Positions 8,333-16,919 of a stretch of 64,000 nucleotides of DNA are shown here, piece by piece (position 1 is the first letter of the stretch; each line of letters begins with the position of its first letter). The translations under genes were made by a program, and so were the position numbers. The DNA comes from Microlunatus capsulatus (GTDB taxonomy: Bacteria; Actinomycetota; Actinomycetes; Propionibacteriales; Propionibacteriaceae), in the NCBI RefSeq assembly GCF_017876495.1, contig NZ_JAGIOB010000001.1, positions 620,001 to 684,000 on the forward strand. Reading direction: 5' to 3'. Under the pieces are notes generated by a model. It made no database searches, was not told where the DNA came from, and saw nothing but the letters and a program-made list of their open reading frames with translations.

Positions 8333-11300
8333 ATGCCCGACTCATCCAGCTCGACGGCTCCCTCCGGCACCACCGAGGAGACCGACTTCGGCGCGAACGA
8401 CTGGCTGCTCGAGGAGATGTACGAGCAGTACACCGCCGACCCGAGCTCGGTGGACCAGACCTGGGCCACCTACTTCGCGGAGCACGGCGCCCCCGGTGCC
8501 ACCCCCGAGCCCAGCCGTACCGCCGCCCCGCAGGCCGCGCCGGCCCCGGCCGCGAGGACCACCGCTCCCCCGGCCGCCGCGAAGGCGTCCTCCCCGGCAC
8601 CCGACGCCCCGGCCGGCGGCACGAACGGCCGCACTGCCGCCTCCCGCCCGGCCGAGCAGGCCGCCACCCCGAGCGCGGGACCGGCCGCGACGCCCCCCGC
8701 GGCCAAGGGCACCACGTCGCGGCCCAACCCGACGGTGGAGAAGCCCTCGACCAACCGCGAGGGCCGCCCCGCCACCCCGGGCAGCCGCGGCGGCGTGCCG
8801 GCCGACCCGCCCAACCCGTCCGACCGCCCCGACGTCGCGAGCGAGGAGCCGGTCCGCACCACGCTGCGCGGCGCGCCCGCCCGCACGGCGAAGAACATGG
8901 ACCTGTCGCTAAGCGTGCCGACGGCCACCAGCGTCCGCTCGCTGCCGGTCAAGCTGCTCATCGACCAGCGCGTCGTGATCAACAACCACCTGCGCCGCGC
9001 GCGCGGCGGCAAGGTGTCCTACACCCACCTCATCGGCTACGCGATGGTGCAGGCCCTCAAGGCCGTGCCCGCGATGAACAACAGCTACCAGGTCGTCGAC
9101 GGCAAGCCGACGATGGTGGTGCCGGCCCACATCAACCTCGGCCTGGCCATCGACCTGCCCGCCAAGGACGGCACCCGCCAGCTCCTGGTGCCCAGCATCA
9201 AGAACTGCGAGAAGCTCGACTTCGCGCAGTTCTGGGCCGCCTACGAGCAGATGGTGAAGAAGGCCCGCGCCGGGCAGCTCGCCGTCACCGACTTCGCCGA
9301 CACCACGATCACCCTCACCAACCCCGGCACGATCGGCACCAACCACTCGGTGCCGCGGCTGGTCCAGGGCCAGGGCACGATCATCGGCGTCGGCTCGATG
9401 GACTACCCGCCGGAGTTCCAGGGCTCCGACCCCGACCGGCTGAGCGAGATGAGCGTCTCGAAGGTCCTCACGCTGACCTCGACGTACGACCACCGGATCA
9501 TCCAGGGCGCGCAGTCGGGCCAGTACCTGCAGCGCCTGCACGCCCTGCTGCTGGGCGAGGACGGCTTCTACGACGACATCTTCGCCGCGCTGCGCATCCC
9601 CTACGCGCCGATCCGCTGGGCGCAGGACGTCACGACCGACCACGAGGACCAGATCCCCAAGCAGGCGCGGATCATGGAGATGATCAACGCCTACCGGGTC
9701 CGCGGCCACCTGATGGCCGACACCGACCCGCTGGAGTACCGCCAGCGCGACCACGCCGACCTCGACGTGCAGAACCACGGGCTCACCCTGTGGGACCTCG
9801 ACCGCGGCTTCGCGACCGGCGCGTTCGCCGGCGGCCAGGGCGTGATGAAGATGCGCAAGATCCTCGGCATCCTGCGCGACTCCTACTGCCGCACCACCGG
9901 CATCGAGTACATGCACATCTCCGAGCCCGCGCAGCGCCGCTGGATCCAGGACCGGGTGGAGCGCCCGCACGAGTCGCTCCCCCGCGACGAGCACCTGCGG
10001 ATCCTCGACAAGCTCAACGAGGCGGAGATCTTCGAGACCTTCCTGCAGACCAAGTTCGTCGGCCAGAAGCGCTTCAGCCTCGAGGGCGGCGAGTCCGCCA
10101 TCGCCCTGCTCGACGAGGTCTGCGAGCAGGCCGCCGACGCCGGGCTGGAGGAGGTCTGCATCGGCATGCCGCACCGCGGCCGGCTGAACGTGCTGGCCAA
10201 CATCGTCGGCAAGTCCTACGCGCAGATCTTCCGCGAGTTCGAGGGCAACATCGACCCGCGCACCGTGCAGGGCTCGGGCGACGTCAAGTACCACCTGGGC
10301 GCCGAGGGCGAGTTCACCGCGCTCAGCGGCAGCACCATCAAGACCTCGGTCGCCGCCAACCCCAGCCACCTCGAGGCCGTCAACCCGGTCCTGGAGGGCA
10401 TCGCCCGGGCCAAGCAGGACATCCTCGACCGCGGGGCGGAGTTCCCGGTGCTGCCCGTGCTCATGCACGGCGACGCCGCCTTCGCCGGCCAGGGCGTGGT
10501 GGCGGAGACGCTGAACCTGTCCCAGCTGCGCGGCTACCGCACCGGCGGGACGATCCACATCATCGTCAACAACCAGGTGGGCTTCACCACCTCCCCGACC
10601 GAGTCGCGCTCGTCGATCTACTCCACCGACGTGGCCCGGATGGTCGCGGCGCCGATCTTCCACGTGAACGGCGACGACCCCGAGGCGTGCATCCGGGTGG
10701 CGCGGCTGGCGTTCGAGTTCCGCCAGACGTTCCACAAGGACGTCGTCATCGACATCGTCTGCTACCGCCGCCGCGGTCACAACGAGGGCGACGACCCCAG
10801 CTTCACGCAGCCGAAGATGTACGACCTGATCGAGCGGAAGCGGTCCACCCGCAAGCTCTACACCGAGGCCCTCATCGGCCGCGGCGACATCACGGTCGAG
10901 GACGCCGAGGCCGTGATGACGAAGTTCCAGCAGCGGCTGGAGAGCGTGTTCAAGGAGGTCCGCGACCCGGAGCTCCCGCCGCGCGAGTCGGGCTACAGCC
11001 GGGTGCCGGCCTACCCGAGCAAGGCGGCCGCCGACCACGGCACCGCCGTCTCGCTGGAGGCGCTGAAGAAGATCTCGGACGCCCACACGACGTTCCCGGA
11101 CGCCTTCCACGTGCACCCGAAGGTGATGCCGCAGCTGCAGCGCCGGGCCGCGGCGATCACCCAGGGCCCGATCGACTGGGCGACCGGGGAGATCCTCGCG
11201 CTGGGCTCGCTGCTGCTGGAGGGCCGCACGGTGCGGCTGACCGGTCAGGACACCCGCCGCGGGACGTTCGTGCAGCGCTTCGCCGCCATCATCGACCGGG

Positions 11301-12214
11301 TCACCGGCGAGTCGTGGGTGCCGCTGAAGCACCTCGACGACGACCAGGGCAAGTTCCACGTCTTCGACTCGCTGCTCAGCGAGTACGCCGCGATGGGCTT
11401 CGAGTACGGCTACTCGGTGGCCCGGCCCGAGGCGCTGGTGCTGTGGGAGGCCCAGTTCGGCGACTTCGCCAACGGCGCGCAGATCATCATCGACGAGTTC
11501 ATCACCTCCGGCCAGGCCAAGTGGACCCAGAAGTCGGGCGTGGTGCTGCTGCTCCCGCACGGCTACGAGGGCCAGGGGCCCGACCACAGCTCGGCGCGGA
11601 TCGAGCGCTTCCTGACCCTCGCGGCCGAGGACGCCTTCGCCGTCGCGCAGCCCTCGACACCGGCCAGCTACTTCCACCTGCTGCGGGCCCAGGCCCTCGG
11701 CGAGCGGCACCGCCCGCTGATCGTGGCCACGCCGAAGTCGATGCTGCGCAACAAGCAGGCGGTCTCCGACCCGTCGGACTTCACCTCCGGCGGCTGGCGG
11801 CCCGTGCTGTCCGACCCGACGGTCACCGACCCGTCGCGGGTGGAGCGCGTGCTGCTCTGCTCGGGCAAGGTCCGCTGGGACCTGGTGACGAAGCGGGCCA
11901 AGGAGGGCCTCGAGGGCAAGGTCGCGATCGTCCCCGTCGAGCGGCTCTACCCCCTCCCGGCCGCCGAGATCGCCGAGGAGCTCAGCCGCTTCCCGCAGGT
12001 CGACGAGGTCCGCTGGGTGCAGGACGAGCCGGCCAACCAGGGCGCGTGGCCCTTCATGGCCCTCAACCTGCCCGACGCGCTGGCCGAGGCGGCGCCCGGG
12101 AAGCGCTGGGAGCTGCTGCCCGTCACCCGCGAGGCGGCGTCGGCGCCGTCGGTGGGCTCGGCCAAGGTGCACGAGGTGCAGCAGCGCTCGCTCGTCGACG
12201 CCGCCTTCGCCTGA
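8333..12214 (+). CDS. kgd: multifunctional 2-oxoglutarate decarboxylase/dehydrogenase E1o-E2o fusion
   Basis: 1293 aa. Kgd combines the E1 (thiamine diphosphate) and E2 (succinyltransferase) parts of the 2-oxoglutarate dehydrogenase complex, a TCA-cycle step. Residues 20-50 form the E1o N-terminal helix ([13 protein letters not shown]); an Ala/Pro-rich linker fills roughly 55-190. The acyltransferase domain has [12 protein letters not shown] with catalytic His387. The E1 part starts near residue 440: [48 protein letters not shown] and [11 protein letters not shown] for ThDP and substrate binding. There is no lipoyl domain, normal for the family. The ATG at 8333 follows GGAAGAAGG and is preferred over an upstream in-frame start. 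Confidence 0.97.
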   Translation: MPDSSSSTAPSGTTEETDFGANDWLLEEMYEQYTADPSSVDQTWATYFAEHGAPGATPEPSRTAAPQAAPAPAARTTAPPAAAKASSPAPDAPAGGTNGRTAASRPAEQAATPSAGPAATPPAAKGTTSRPNPTVEKPSTNREGRPATPGSRGGVPADPPNPSDRPDVASEEPVRTTLRGAPARTAKNMDLSLSVPTATSVRSLPVKLLIDQRVVINNHLRRARGGKVSYTHLIGYAMVQALKAVPAMNNSYQVVDGKPTMVVPAHINLGLAIDLPAKDGTRQLLVPSIKNCEKLDFAQFWAAYEQMVKKARAGQLAVTDFADTTITLTNPGTIGTNHSVPRLVQGQGTIIGVGSMDYPPEFQGSDPDRLSEMSVSKVLTLTSTYDHRIIQGAQSGQYLQRLHALLLGEDGFYDDIFAALRIPYAPIRWAQDVTTDHEDQIPKQARIMEMINAYRVRGHLMADTDPLEYRQRDHADLDVQNHGLTLWDLDRGFATGAFAGGQGVMKMRKILGILRDSYCRTTGIEYMHISEPAQRRWIQDRVERPHESLPRDEHLRILDKLNEAEIFETFLQTKFVGQKRFSLEGGESAIALLDEVCEQAADAGLEEVCIGMPHRGRLNVLANIVGKSYAQIFREFEGNIDPRTVQGSGDVKYHLGAEGEFTALSGSTIKTSVAANPSHLEAVNPVLEGIARAKQDILDRGAEFPVLPVLMHGDAAFAGQGVVAETLNLSQLRGYRTGGTIHIIVNNQVGFTTSPTESRSSIYSTDVARMVAAPIFHVNGDDPEACIRVARLAFEFRQTFHKDVVIDIVCYRRRGHNEGDDPSFTQPKMYDLIERKRSTRKLYTEALIGRGDITVEDAEAVMTKFQQRLESVFKEVRDPELPPRESGYSRVPAYPSKAAADHGTAVSLEALKKISDAHTTFPDAFHVHPKVMPQLQRRAAAITQGPIDWATGEILALGSLLLEGRTVRLTGQDTRRGTFVQRFAAIIDRVTGESWVPLKHLDDDQGKFHVFDSLLSEYAAMGFEYGYSVARPEALVLWEAQFGDFANGAQIIIDEFITSGQAKWTQKSGVVLLLPHGYEGQGPDHSSARIERFLTLAAEDAFAVAQPSTPASYFHLLRAQALGERHRPLIVATPKSMLRNKQAVSDPSDFTSGGWRPVLSDPTVTDPSRVERVLLCSGKVRWDLVTKRAKEGLEGKVAIVPVERLYPLPAAEIAEELSRFPQVDEVRWVQDEPANQGAWPFMALNLPDALAEAAPGKRWELLPVTREAASAPSVGSAKVHEVQQRSLVDAAFA

Positions 12215-12223
12215 GCGGCACGG

Positions 12224-12400
12224 GTGTACTTCACCGACCGCGGGATCGAGGAGCTGGAGCGGCGCCGGGGTGACGAGGAGGTCACCCTGGCGTGGCTCGC
12301 CGAGCAGCTGCGCACGTTCGTCGACCTGCACCCCGACTTCGAGACCCCCGTCGAGCGGCTGGCCACCTGGCTGGCGCGGCTCGACGACGAGGACGAGTAG
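12224..12400 (+). CDS. DUF6104 small protein downstream of kgd
   Basis: 58 aa, beginning VYFTDRGIEELERRRGDEEV and continuing LAWLAEQLRTFVDLHPDFETP with an acidic DDEDE end. This matches my memory of DUF6104, a short actinobacterial protein commonly encoded directly after kgd. The GTG start lies 9 nt after the kgd stop, so the two are surely co-transcribed. It is predicted soluble and helical. Function is unknown; constant linkage with kgd suggests a role around the 2-oxoglutarate dehydrogenase complex, but that is inference only. Confidence 0.85.
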   Translation: MYFTDRGIEELERRRGDEEVTLAWLAEQLRTFVDLHPDFETPVERLATWLARLDDEDE

Positions 12401-12419
12401 CGGGGCCGTTTGACCGGCG

Positions 12420-12440
12420 CCCGGACGGGCACCGTCCGGG
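12420..12440. repeat. perfect inverted repeat abutting the hemerythrin start codon
   Basis: Arms CCCGGACGG (12420-12428) and CCGTCCGGG (12432-12440) with a 3-nt loop GCA end one base before the ATG at 12442. It occupies the place where a Shine-Dalgarno would be, so it may be an operator, an RNA switch or the kgd-operon terminator. Confidence 0.7.
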
Positions 12441-12441
12441 C

Positions 12442-13170
12442 ATGAGCACCTCACCCCCGGCCCGGCGGTCGCTGGCCGACCAGGACGTCGCCCAGCTCGG
12501 CGGGCGGCTGAGCGTCCTGGCGCGGCAGAAGGCCGACCACGTCCACCTCGACCGGCTGCTGCACCAGCTCGACGCCACGCCGCCGGCCGCGCAGGACCCC
12601 GTGCTGCGCCGGATCTACCGCCTGGTCTTCCCGCACGCCTTCGCCGAGGAGTCGGTGCTGTGGCCCGCCCTGCGCCGCTCGCTGCCCGACGGACCGGCGC
12701 TGACGCTGCAGATCGAGCAGGAGCACCAGGAGGTCAACGAGCTCGTCACCCGGCTGGAGCAGCTGGGACCGGAGGCCGACGAGCGACCCGCGGTGCTCGC
12801 GCGGCTGACCGCCGTCCTGCGGGAGGACGTCCGCGACGAGGAGGACCATCTGCTGCCCGAGCTGCAGGAGCGGGTCGGCCCGGGCCGGCTGCGCGCCCTG
12901 GGCCTGGCCTGGGAGGTCGTCCGCCGGGTGGCGCCGACCCGCGCGCACCCCGTGGTCGCGCGCCGACCGCCCGGCAACGTCCTCGCCGCCCTGCCGCTCT
13001 CGGTGCTCGACCGGGCCCGCGACGTCGTCGACGCGGTCCTGCAGGCCGGCCCGCCGCGCGGAGCCGCGGTGCTGCGGACGGCCAGCCGGGGCCTGACCGC
13101 CGCCGCCCACGCCGTCGAGCGGGTCCCGCTGCTGCGCCGGGGCGAGGACCCCACGACCGCCCGCGGCTGA
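12442..13170 (+). CDS. hemerythrin-like (HHE domain) protein
   Basis: 242 aa. The first 150 residues form a four-helix HHE domain with candidate diiron ligands in HVHLDRLLHQLD, VFPHAFAEESVLWP, EQEHQEVNEL and DEEDHLLPEL. The C-terminal 90 residues (after ALGLAWEVVRRVAPTRAHP) are a basic Pro/Ala/Arg-rich tail without recognisable domain. Proteins of this type bind O2 or NO or sense oxidative stress. The gene follows kgd and the DUF6104 gene at 41 nt, separated by a hairpin lying directly on the start. A second hemerythrin is at 61906-62463. Confidence 0.82.
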   Translation: MSTSPPARRSLADQDVAQLGGRLSVLARQKADHVHLDRLLHQLDATPPAAQDPVLRRIYRLVFPHAFAEESVLWPALRRSLPDGPALTLQIEQEHQEVNELVTRLEQLGPEADERPAVLARLTAVLREDVRDEEDHLLPELQERVGPGRLRALGLAWEVVRRVAPTRAHPVVARRPPGNVLAALPLSVLDRARDVVDAVLQAGPPRGAAVLRTASRGLTAAAHAVERVPLLRRGEDPTTARG

Positions 13171-13393
13171 GCCGGAGGCGCTGGGCTCGGACGACCTCCT
13201 ACGACGCTCCACTCCGAGGCCGGCACCCGGAACCAAACTCCCGTACGACCCGCGCGCCCTGCTCCGCATGGCTAGGGTGCTGCTCAGACCGGGGGGTCGA
13301 CTGATGGCGGACCGCGGTGGCGCCACGCACGACGACGACGTGCGTCCAGATCCGGGGTCTCCCGGGGCGCGTCCTCGAGTCGAGAGGCCCACC

Positions 13394-14269
13394 GTGACGA
13401 ACATCCTCAGCCGAGCGACCAACCGGGCGAAGCGGCAGGTGATCGCCCGCGTCCCACCGGTCACCCGCCTGGTCGAGGGCCTCCACCAGTCGAGGCTGCG
13501 CGACCACCGCGAGCACCTCCCCTCGATCAGTCCTGCCACGTCGGCCCTGCTCGAGCAGGTCGAGGGGACAGGGGTTGCCGTCAGCTCGCAGGACGAGCTG
13601 GGCATCCCCGGAACAGACCAGCTGAAGGGCGTCCTCGGCCACCTCAAGGCGTCGTTGGCCGCTCGGGACCCTCAGGGGGCCAGCGCGCTCAGACCAGCGC
13701 ACAGCGAACTCCTCGCTGACGCCGCGCTGTGGCGGTGGGGTCTCGACCAGCGGCTGCTCGACGTGGTCGAGAACTACATCGGTCTGCCGGTCACCTACTA
13801 CGGCGCCGCGGTCTACCGCGAGGTGGCCGACGGTACGACTCAGTGGACGCGGCAGTGGCACCGCGACATCGAGGACCACAAGGTCTTCAAGATCCTCGTG
13901 TGGCTCAACGACGTCGGCCCGCGCGGGGGCGCCCTGCAGTACATCCCCCGGCCCGTCTCGGACCCGGCGGTCCAGCGGCTGAGGTATGTCGCCGGCTTCG
14001 TGACCGACGAGCAGATGGCGGAGGTGGTGCCGCCCTCGGCGTGGGTGAAGGCGACCGGACCGGCGTGGACGGCCGTGCTGGCTGACCCGGCCCGGATCCT
14101 GCACCGGGCCAGCCCCGCCGAGGACCAGGACCGGTACTCGGTCACCTTCACGTGGACGTCGCGCCACCCGATCAAGACGATGCCCCCGGCCGAGCCGCTC
14201 ACCGCCGACGAGGACGCCCGGATCCGGGCCGGTCTGAGCCCTGCGCAGCTGGCCTGCCTGCCGGCCTGA
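13394..14269 (+). CDS. 2-oxoglutarate/Fe(II) dioxygenase-like (phytanoyl-CoA hydroxylase superfamily) protein
   Basis: 291 aa. A double-stranded beta-helix metal site is suggested by WHRDIED (His156, Asp158) and a distal His237 in RILHRASP, followed by RYSVTFTWTSR, where an Arg could bind 2-oxoglutarate. The line VWLNDVGPRGGALQYIPRP matches the phytanoyl-CoA dioxygenase-like fold. The N-terminus (SRATNRAKRQVIARVPPVTRL) is basic and helical. The GTG at 13394 has GAGAGG 6 nt upstream and coincides with a jump in third-position GC, so the earlier in-frame ATGs at 13268 and 13304 are less likely. Third-position bias is less uniform than in neighbours. Substrate unknown. Confidence 0.68.
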   Translation: MTNILSRATNRAKRQVIARVPPVTRLVEGLHQSRLRDHREHLPSISPATSALLEQVEGTGVAVSSQDELGIPGTDQLKGVLGHLKASLAARDPQGASALRPAHSELLADAALWRWGLDQRLLDVVENYIGLPVTYYGAAVYREVADGTTQWTRQWHRDIEDHKVFKILVWLNDVGPRGGALQYIPRPVSDPAVQRLRYVAGFVTDEQMAEVVPPSAWVKATGPAWTAVLADPARILHRASPAEDQDRYSVTFTWTSRHPIKTMPPAEPLTADEDARIRAGLSPAQLACLPA

Positions 14270-14688
14270 CCGTCCCGTCGTGCACAGGCATGGGCGTGAT
14301 GGCCAGCGGCGCGGCGCTGGGGGGCCTGCGGCCAGCCCCGGCCGCACCACGCCATCGGACCCGCGGCTGGGCGGGGAGCGGCGCCGGAGGGGACAACCCC
14401 GTCGCGCCGGCGGGCGCCCGCCCGTACGCTGACGCCGCACCGGATCAGTGGTGACCGCTCCCGCTGGGGGCGGGACATGCCACGCGTCGTACCCGGTGCG
14501 ACCTCTGAAATGGTGCGGCGCCCCCGGGCGCCGGGGTTCGACTCCTCGCCGGCGGGCCGGCCGGGACAGGCCAGCGGTCCGCTCTGCGGCCGGCGACGTC
14601 CTCGACGTCGACCGGTCCCGCGGTCCGGTGCGTCCCGTCCGGCCTCGCTGCCGGCGGCACCTCCGGCACCCTCCCAGGAGCTCCGACC
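14270..14688. other. 419-bp gap without a convincing gene; tRNA-like 3' half
   Basis: No supported reading frame in either strand. At 14532-14548 a T-arm look-alike (CGGGG-TTCGACT-CCTCG) is followed by CCGGCGGG (14549-14556), which can pair with CCCGCTGG at 14460-14467. The enclosed sequence does not form a normal anticodon arm, so no tRNA is called. A GGAGCTCC stretch near 14678 supplies the ribosome site of the next gene. Confidence 0.4.
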
Positions 14689-15339
14689 ATGGCCCTGCGC
14701 CACCTCACCGTGCACGCCCACGAGCAGGCCGTCGTCCACGTCGACGGCCGGCTGGTCGCCGTCCTCGACCCCGGTCGCTACCCGGCCCGGCGCCGTCAGG
14801 TGGTCACCCGGGTGGACGTCCGCGACCAGGTGAGCACGGTCGCACCGCAGGAGCTGCTGACCGCCGACGGCGTCAGCGTCAAGGTGAGCGCCGCGCTCAC
14901 CTGGCGGGTGGCCGACGCGGCCCGCCACCTCCAGGTCGCGCAGGACCCGGTGGCCGAGGTCTACCTCGCCGTGCAGCTGGTGCTGCGCGAGCAGCTGGCC
15001 GCGCTCGAGGTCGCGGACCTGCTGCGGGCCGGCCGGGCCGACGTCGCCGCGGCCCTGACCGAGCGCGCCCGGGCCGTCGGCGAGCCGCTGGGGATCGCGG
15101 TGCGGGCGGCCGTCGTCAAGGACGTCGTGCTCCCGGCCGACCTGCGGGCGGCCTACGCCGAGCTGGTCGCCACCCGGCAGCGGGGGCTGGCCCGGCTGGA
15201 GGCGGCCCGGTCCGAGACCGCCGCGCTGCGCTCGCTGGCCAACGGCGCCCGGCTGCTGGAGGACCACCCGGCCCTCGCCCGGCTGCGCGTGGTCGAGTCC
15301 GCCCCGCCCGGCAGCCAGGTGGTCATCACCCTGCCGTAG
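14689..15339 (+). CDS. slipin/SPFH (band 7) family protein
   Basis: 216 aa. The sequence follows the core of a band-7 domain: VVHVDGRLVAVLDPGRYPARR, then DVRDQVSTVAPQELLTADGVSVKVSAALTWRVAD and the helical segment LAVQLVLREQLAALEVADLL. Most slipins have an N-terminal membrane hairpin, which is missing here, so this is a short soluble or peripherally attached version. SPFH proteins scaffold membrane microdomains or proteases. ATG start with GGAGCTCCGACC upstream. Its end overlaps the convergent GNAT gene by 14 bp. Confidence 0.78.
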   Translation: MALRHLTVHAHEQAVVHVDGRLVAVLDPGRYPARRRQVVTRVDVRDQVSTVAPQELLTADGVSVKVSAALTWRVADAARHLQVAQDPVAEVYLAVQLVLREQLAALEVADLLRAGRADVAAALTERARAVGEPLGIAVRAAVVKDVVLPADLRAAYAELVATRQRGLARLEAARSETAALRSLANGARLLEDHPALARLRVVESAPPGSQVVITLP

Positions 15340-15865
15340 CCGGCGGCCCGGCCCGCCGCACCAGCCGGACCTCGGCGCCGCCGAAGAACGGCTCGACCTT
15401 CGCGGCGCCGTCCGGCTGGAAGCCGTGCCGGGCGTAGAAGCCGCGGGCCCGGGCGTTGTCGCGGAACACCCACAGCGAGCAGGGGTCGTCGCCCACCACC
15501 GTCTGCAGCAGGCGGTGGCCGAGGCCGGTGCCCCACCGGGCCCGGCGGACGTAGAGGGCGTAGAGCTCCCGCGGGAGGTCGACGTCCTCGTCGCGCTGCG
15601 GGCCCGCCGAGGCGAAGCCCACCACCTGCTCGTCCGCGGCGTCGCCGGCCCCCTCGCCCGCGACCACGGCGACGACCGTCCCGTGCGGCCCGGCGAGGAC
15701 CCGGCGCCAGCGCTCGACCCGCTCGTCGACGCGGGTCAGCGCCGCGCGGAACCCGGGGCCGTCCACCAGGCCGGTGTAGGCCTCGTCCCAGCAGGCGAGG
15801 TGGCAGCGGCCGAGCGCCCCGGCGTCGTCGGGCCGGGCGGGCCGGACCACCGCCGCCCCGCTCAC
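15326..15865 (-). CDS. GNAT family N-acetyltransferase
   Basis: 179 aa. N-terminal strand VVRPARPDDAGALGRCHLACWDEAYTGL, then the acetyl-CoA pyrophosphate loop RRARWGTGLGHRLLQ (R-x-x-G-x-G) and the C-terminal SLWVFRDNARARGFYARHGFQPDG, the usual motif A and motif B of GNAT enzymes. Acceptor substrate cannot be told. It is translationally coupled to the upstream oxidoreductase (ATGA overlap at 15862-15865) and overlaps the convergent slipin gene tail to tail. Confidence 0.85.
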   Translation of the reverse strand: MSGAAVVRPARPDDAGALGRCHLACWDEAYTGLVDGPGFRAALTRVDERVERWRRVLAGPHGTVVAVVAGEGAGDAADEQVVGFASAGPQRDEDVDLPRELYALYVRRARWGTGLGHRLLQTVVGDDPCSLWVFRDNARARGFYARHGFQPDGAAKVEPFFGGAEVRLVRRAGPPATAG

Positions 15866-16833
15866 GGCTCGAAGACCACCTTGCCGAACAGCTCGCCCGC
15901 GACCATGGCCGCGTAGCCCTCGGCGGCGTCGGCCAGCGGCAGGGTGCGGTCGACGACGGGCCGCAGCCCCGTCGTGACCAGCAGCCGCAGCAGCGCCTCC
16001 AGCTCGTCGCGGGTGCCCATCGTCGACCCGACGACCCGCAGCGGCTTGAAGAAGATCTTGGTCAGCTCAGCCCGGCCGGGCTCGGCCCCCGACGTGGTGC
16101 CGCTGATCACCAGCGTGCCGCCCGGGCGGAGCGCGTTCACCGAGTGCGACCAGGTGGCCGCGCCGACCGTCTCCATCACCGCGTCGACCCGCTCGGGCAG
16201 CCGCTCCCCCGCCGCGAAGGCCCGGTGCGCGCCCAGCGCGACGGCCCGGGCGCCGCGGGCCTCGTCGCGGGAGGTGACCCAGACCCGGAAGCCGGCCTGG
16301 CGGCCGAGGGCGGTGAGCGCGGTGGCCACCCCGCCGCCGGCGCCCTGGACCAGCACCGTGTCGCCGGGCCGCAGCCCCGACTGGGTGAAGAGCATCCGGT
16401 AGGCCGTCAGCCAGGCCGTGGGCAGGCAGGCCGCCTCGACGAAGCCCAGCTCGGCGGGCTTGTCGACGAGGTTGGCGGCCGGCACCCGGACGACCTCGGC
16501 GTGGGTGCCCGGGTGGCGCTCGGAGAGCAGCGAGCGGCGGGGGTCGTGGGTGGTGTCGACGCCGGTGAAGCCGGGGTCGTTGACGACGGCGTGCACGACG
16601 ACCTCCCGGCCGTCGGCGGTGACCCCGGCCGCGTCGCAGCCCAGCACCATCGGCAGCCGCTCCGCCGGCAGGCCCACGCCGCGCAGCGACCAGACGTCGT
16701 GGTGGTTGAGGGCGGTGGCGCGGACCCGCACCTCGACCCAGTCCTCCGGCACGGGGGGCGGCTCGACCTCCCCGACGCGCAGGGCGCGGAGGGGGTGGTC
16801 GGGGTCGGCCGTGACGGCGTGGGCGGCGAGCAC
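15862..16833 (-). CDS. zinc-type alcohol dehydrogenase-like (MDR) oxidoreductase
   Basis: 323 aa medium-chain dehydrogenase/reductase. The N-terminal GroES-like domain has VRVRATALNHHDVWSLRGVG and VLGCDAAGV. The NAD(P)H Rossmann motif is VLVQGAGGGVATA around residue 165, and GTLVISGTTSG and the KIFFKPLRVVGSTMGT end are typical of quinone-oxidoreductase-like members. The catalytic-zinc Cys is not apparent, suggesting a zinc-independent reductase. GTG start with a TAGGCT box 6 nt upstream, so likely leaderless. First gene of a two-gene unit with the GNAT. Confidence 0.85.
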   Translation of the reverse strand: MLAAHAVTADPDHPLRALRVGEVEPPPVPEDWVEVRVRATALNHHDVWSLRGVGLPAERLPMVLGCDAAGVTADGREVVVHAVVNDPGFTGVDTTHDPRRSLLSERHPGTHAEVVRVPAANLVDKPAELGFVEAACLPTAWLTAYRMLFTQSGLRPGDTVLVQGAGGGVATALTALGRQAGFRVWVTSRDEARGARAVALGAHRAFAAGERLPERVDAVMETVGAATWSHSVNALRPGGTLVISGTTSGAEPGRAELTKIFFKPLRVVGSTMGTRDELEALLRLLVTTGLRPVVDRTLPLADAAEGYAAMVAGELFGKVVFEP

Positions 16834-16839
16834 AGGGGC

Positions 16840-16845
16840 AGCCTA
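16840..16845 (-). promoter_or_regulatory. -10 box of leaderless oxidoreductase mRNA
   Basis: TAGGCT on the minus strand, 6 nt before the GTG start at 16833 and with no Shine-Dalgarno between. This places the transcription start at or next to the start codon. Confidence 0.6.
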
Positions 16846-16907
16846 GGGCCGCCCGCGGCCGTGGACCGGCCCCGCCGTGCTGCGGGTCGGGGCCGCGGTC
16901 GCGCCGC

Positions 16908-16913
16908 TAGAGT
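16908..16913 (+). promoter_or_regulatory. -10 box of leaderless galK mRNA
   Basis: TAGAGT, 6 nt before the GTG start at 16920. The intervening GCCCCG offers no ribosome site, so galK is probably translated from a leaderless transcript. Confidence 0.6.
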
Positions 16914-16919
16914 GCCCCG

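Noticed and set aside
8909-12454. 1181-codon minus-strand frame over kgd, and a 1338-codon frame in another plus frame
   Set aside because: Long open frames are expected in very GC-rich coding DNA; both are low-complexity mirrors of the kgd codons.
14460-14557. Functional tRNA-Sec gene
   Set aside because: Despite the T arm and closing stem, no D arm plus 7-nt anticodon loop can be drawn and the terminal bases are atypical; kept only as a curiosity.
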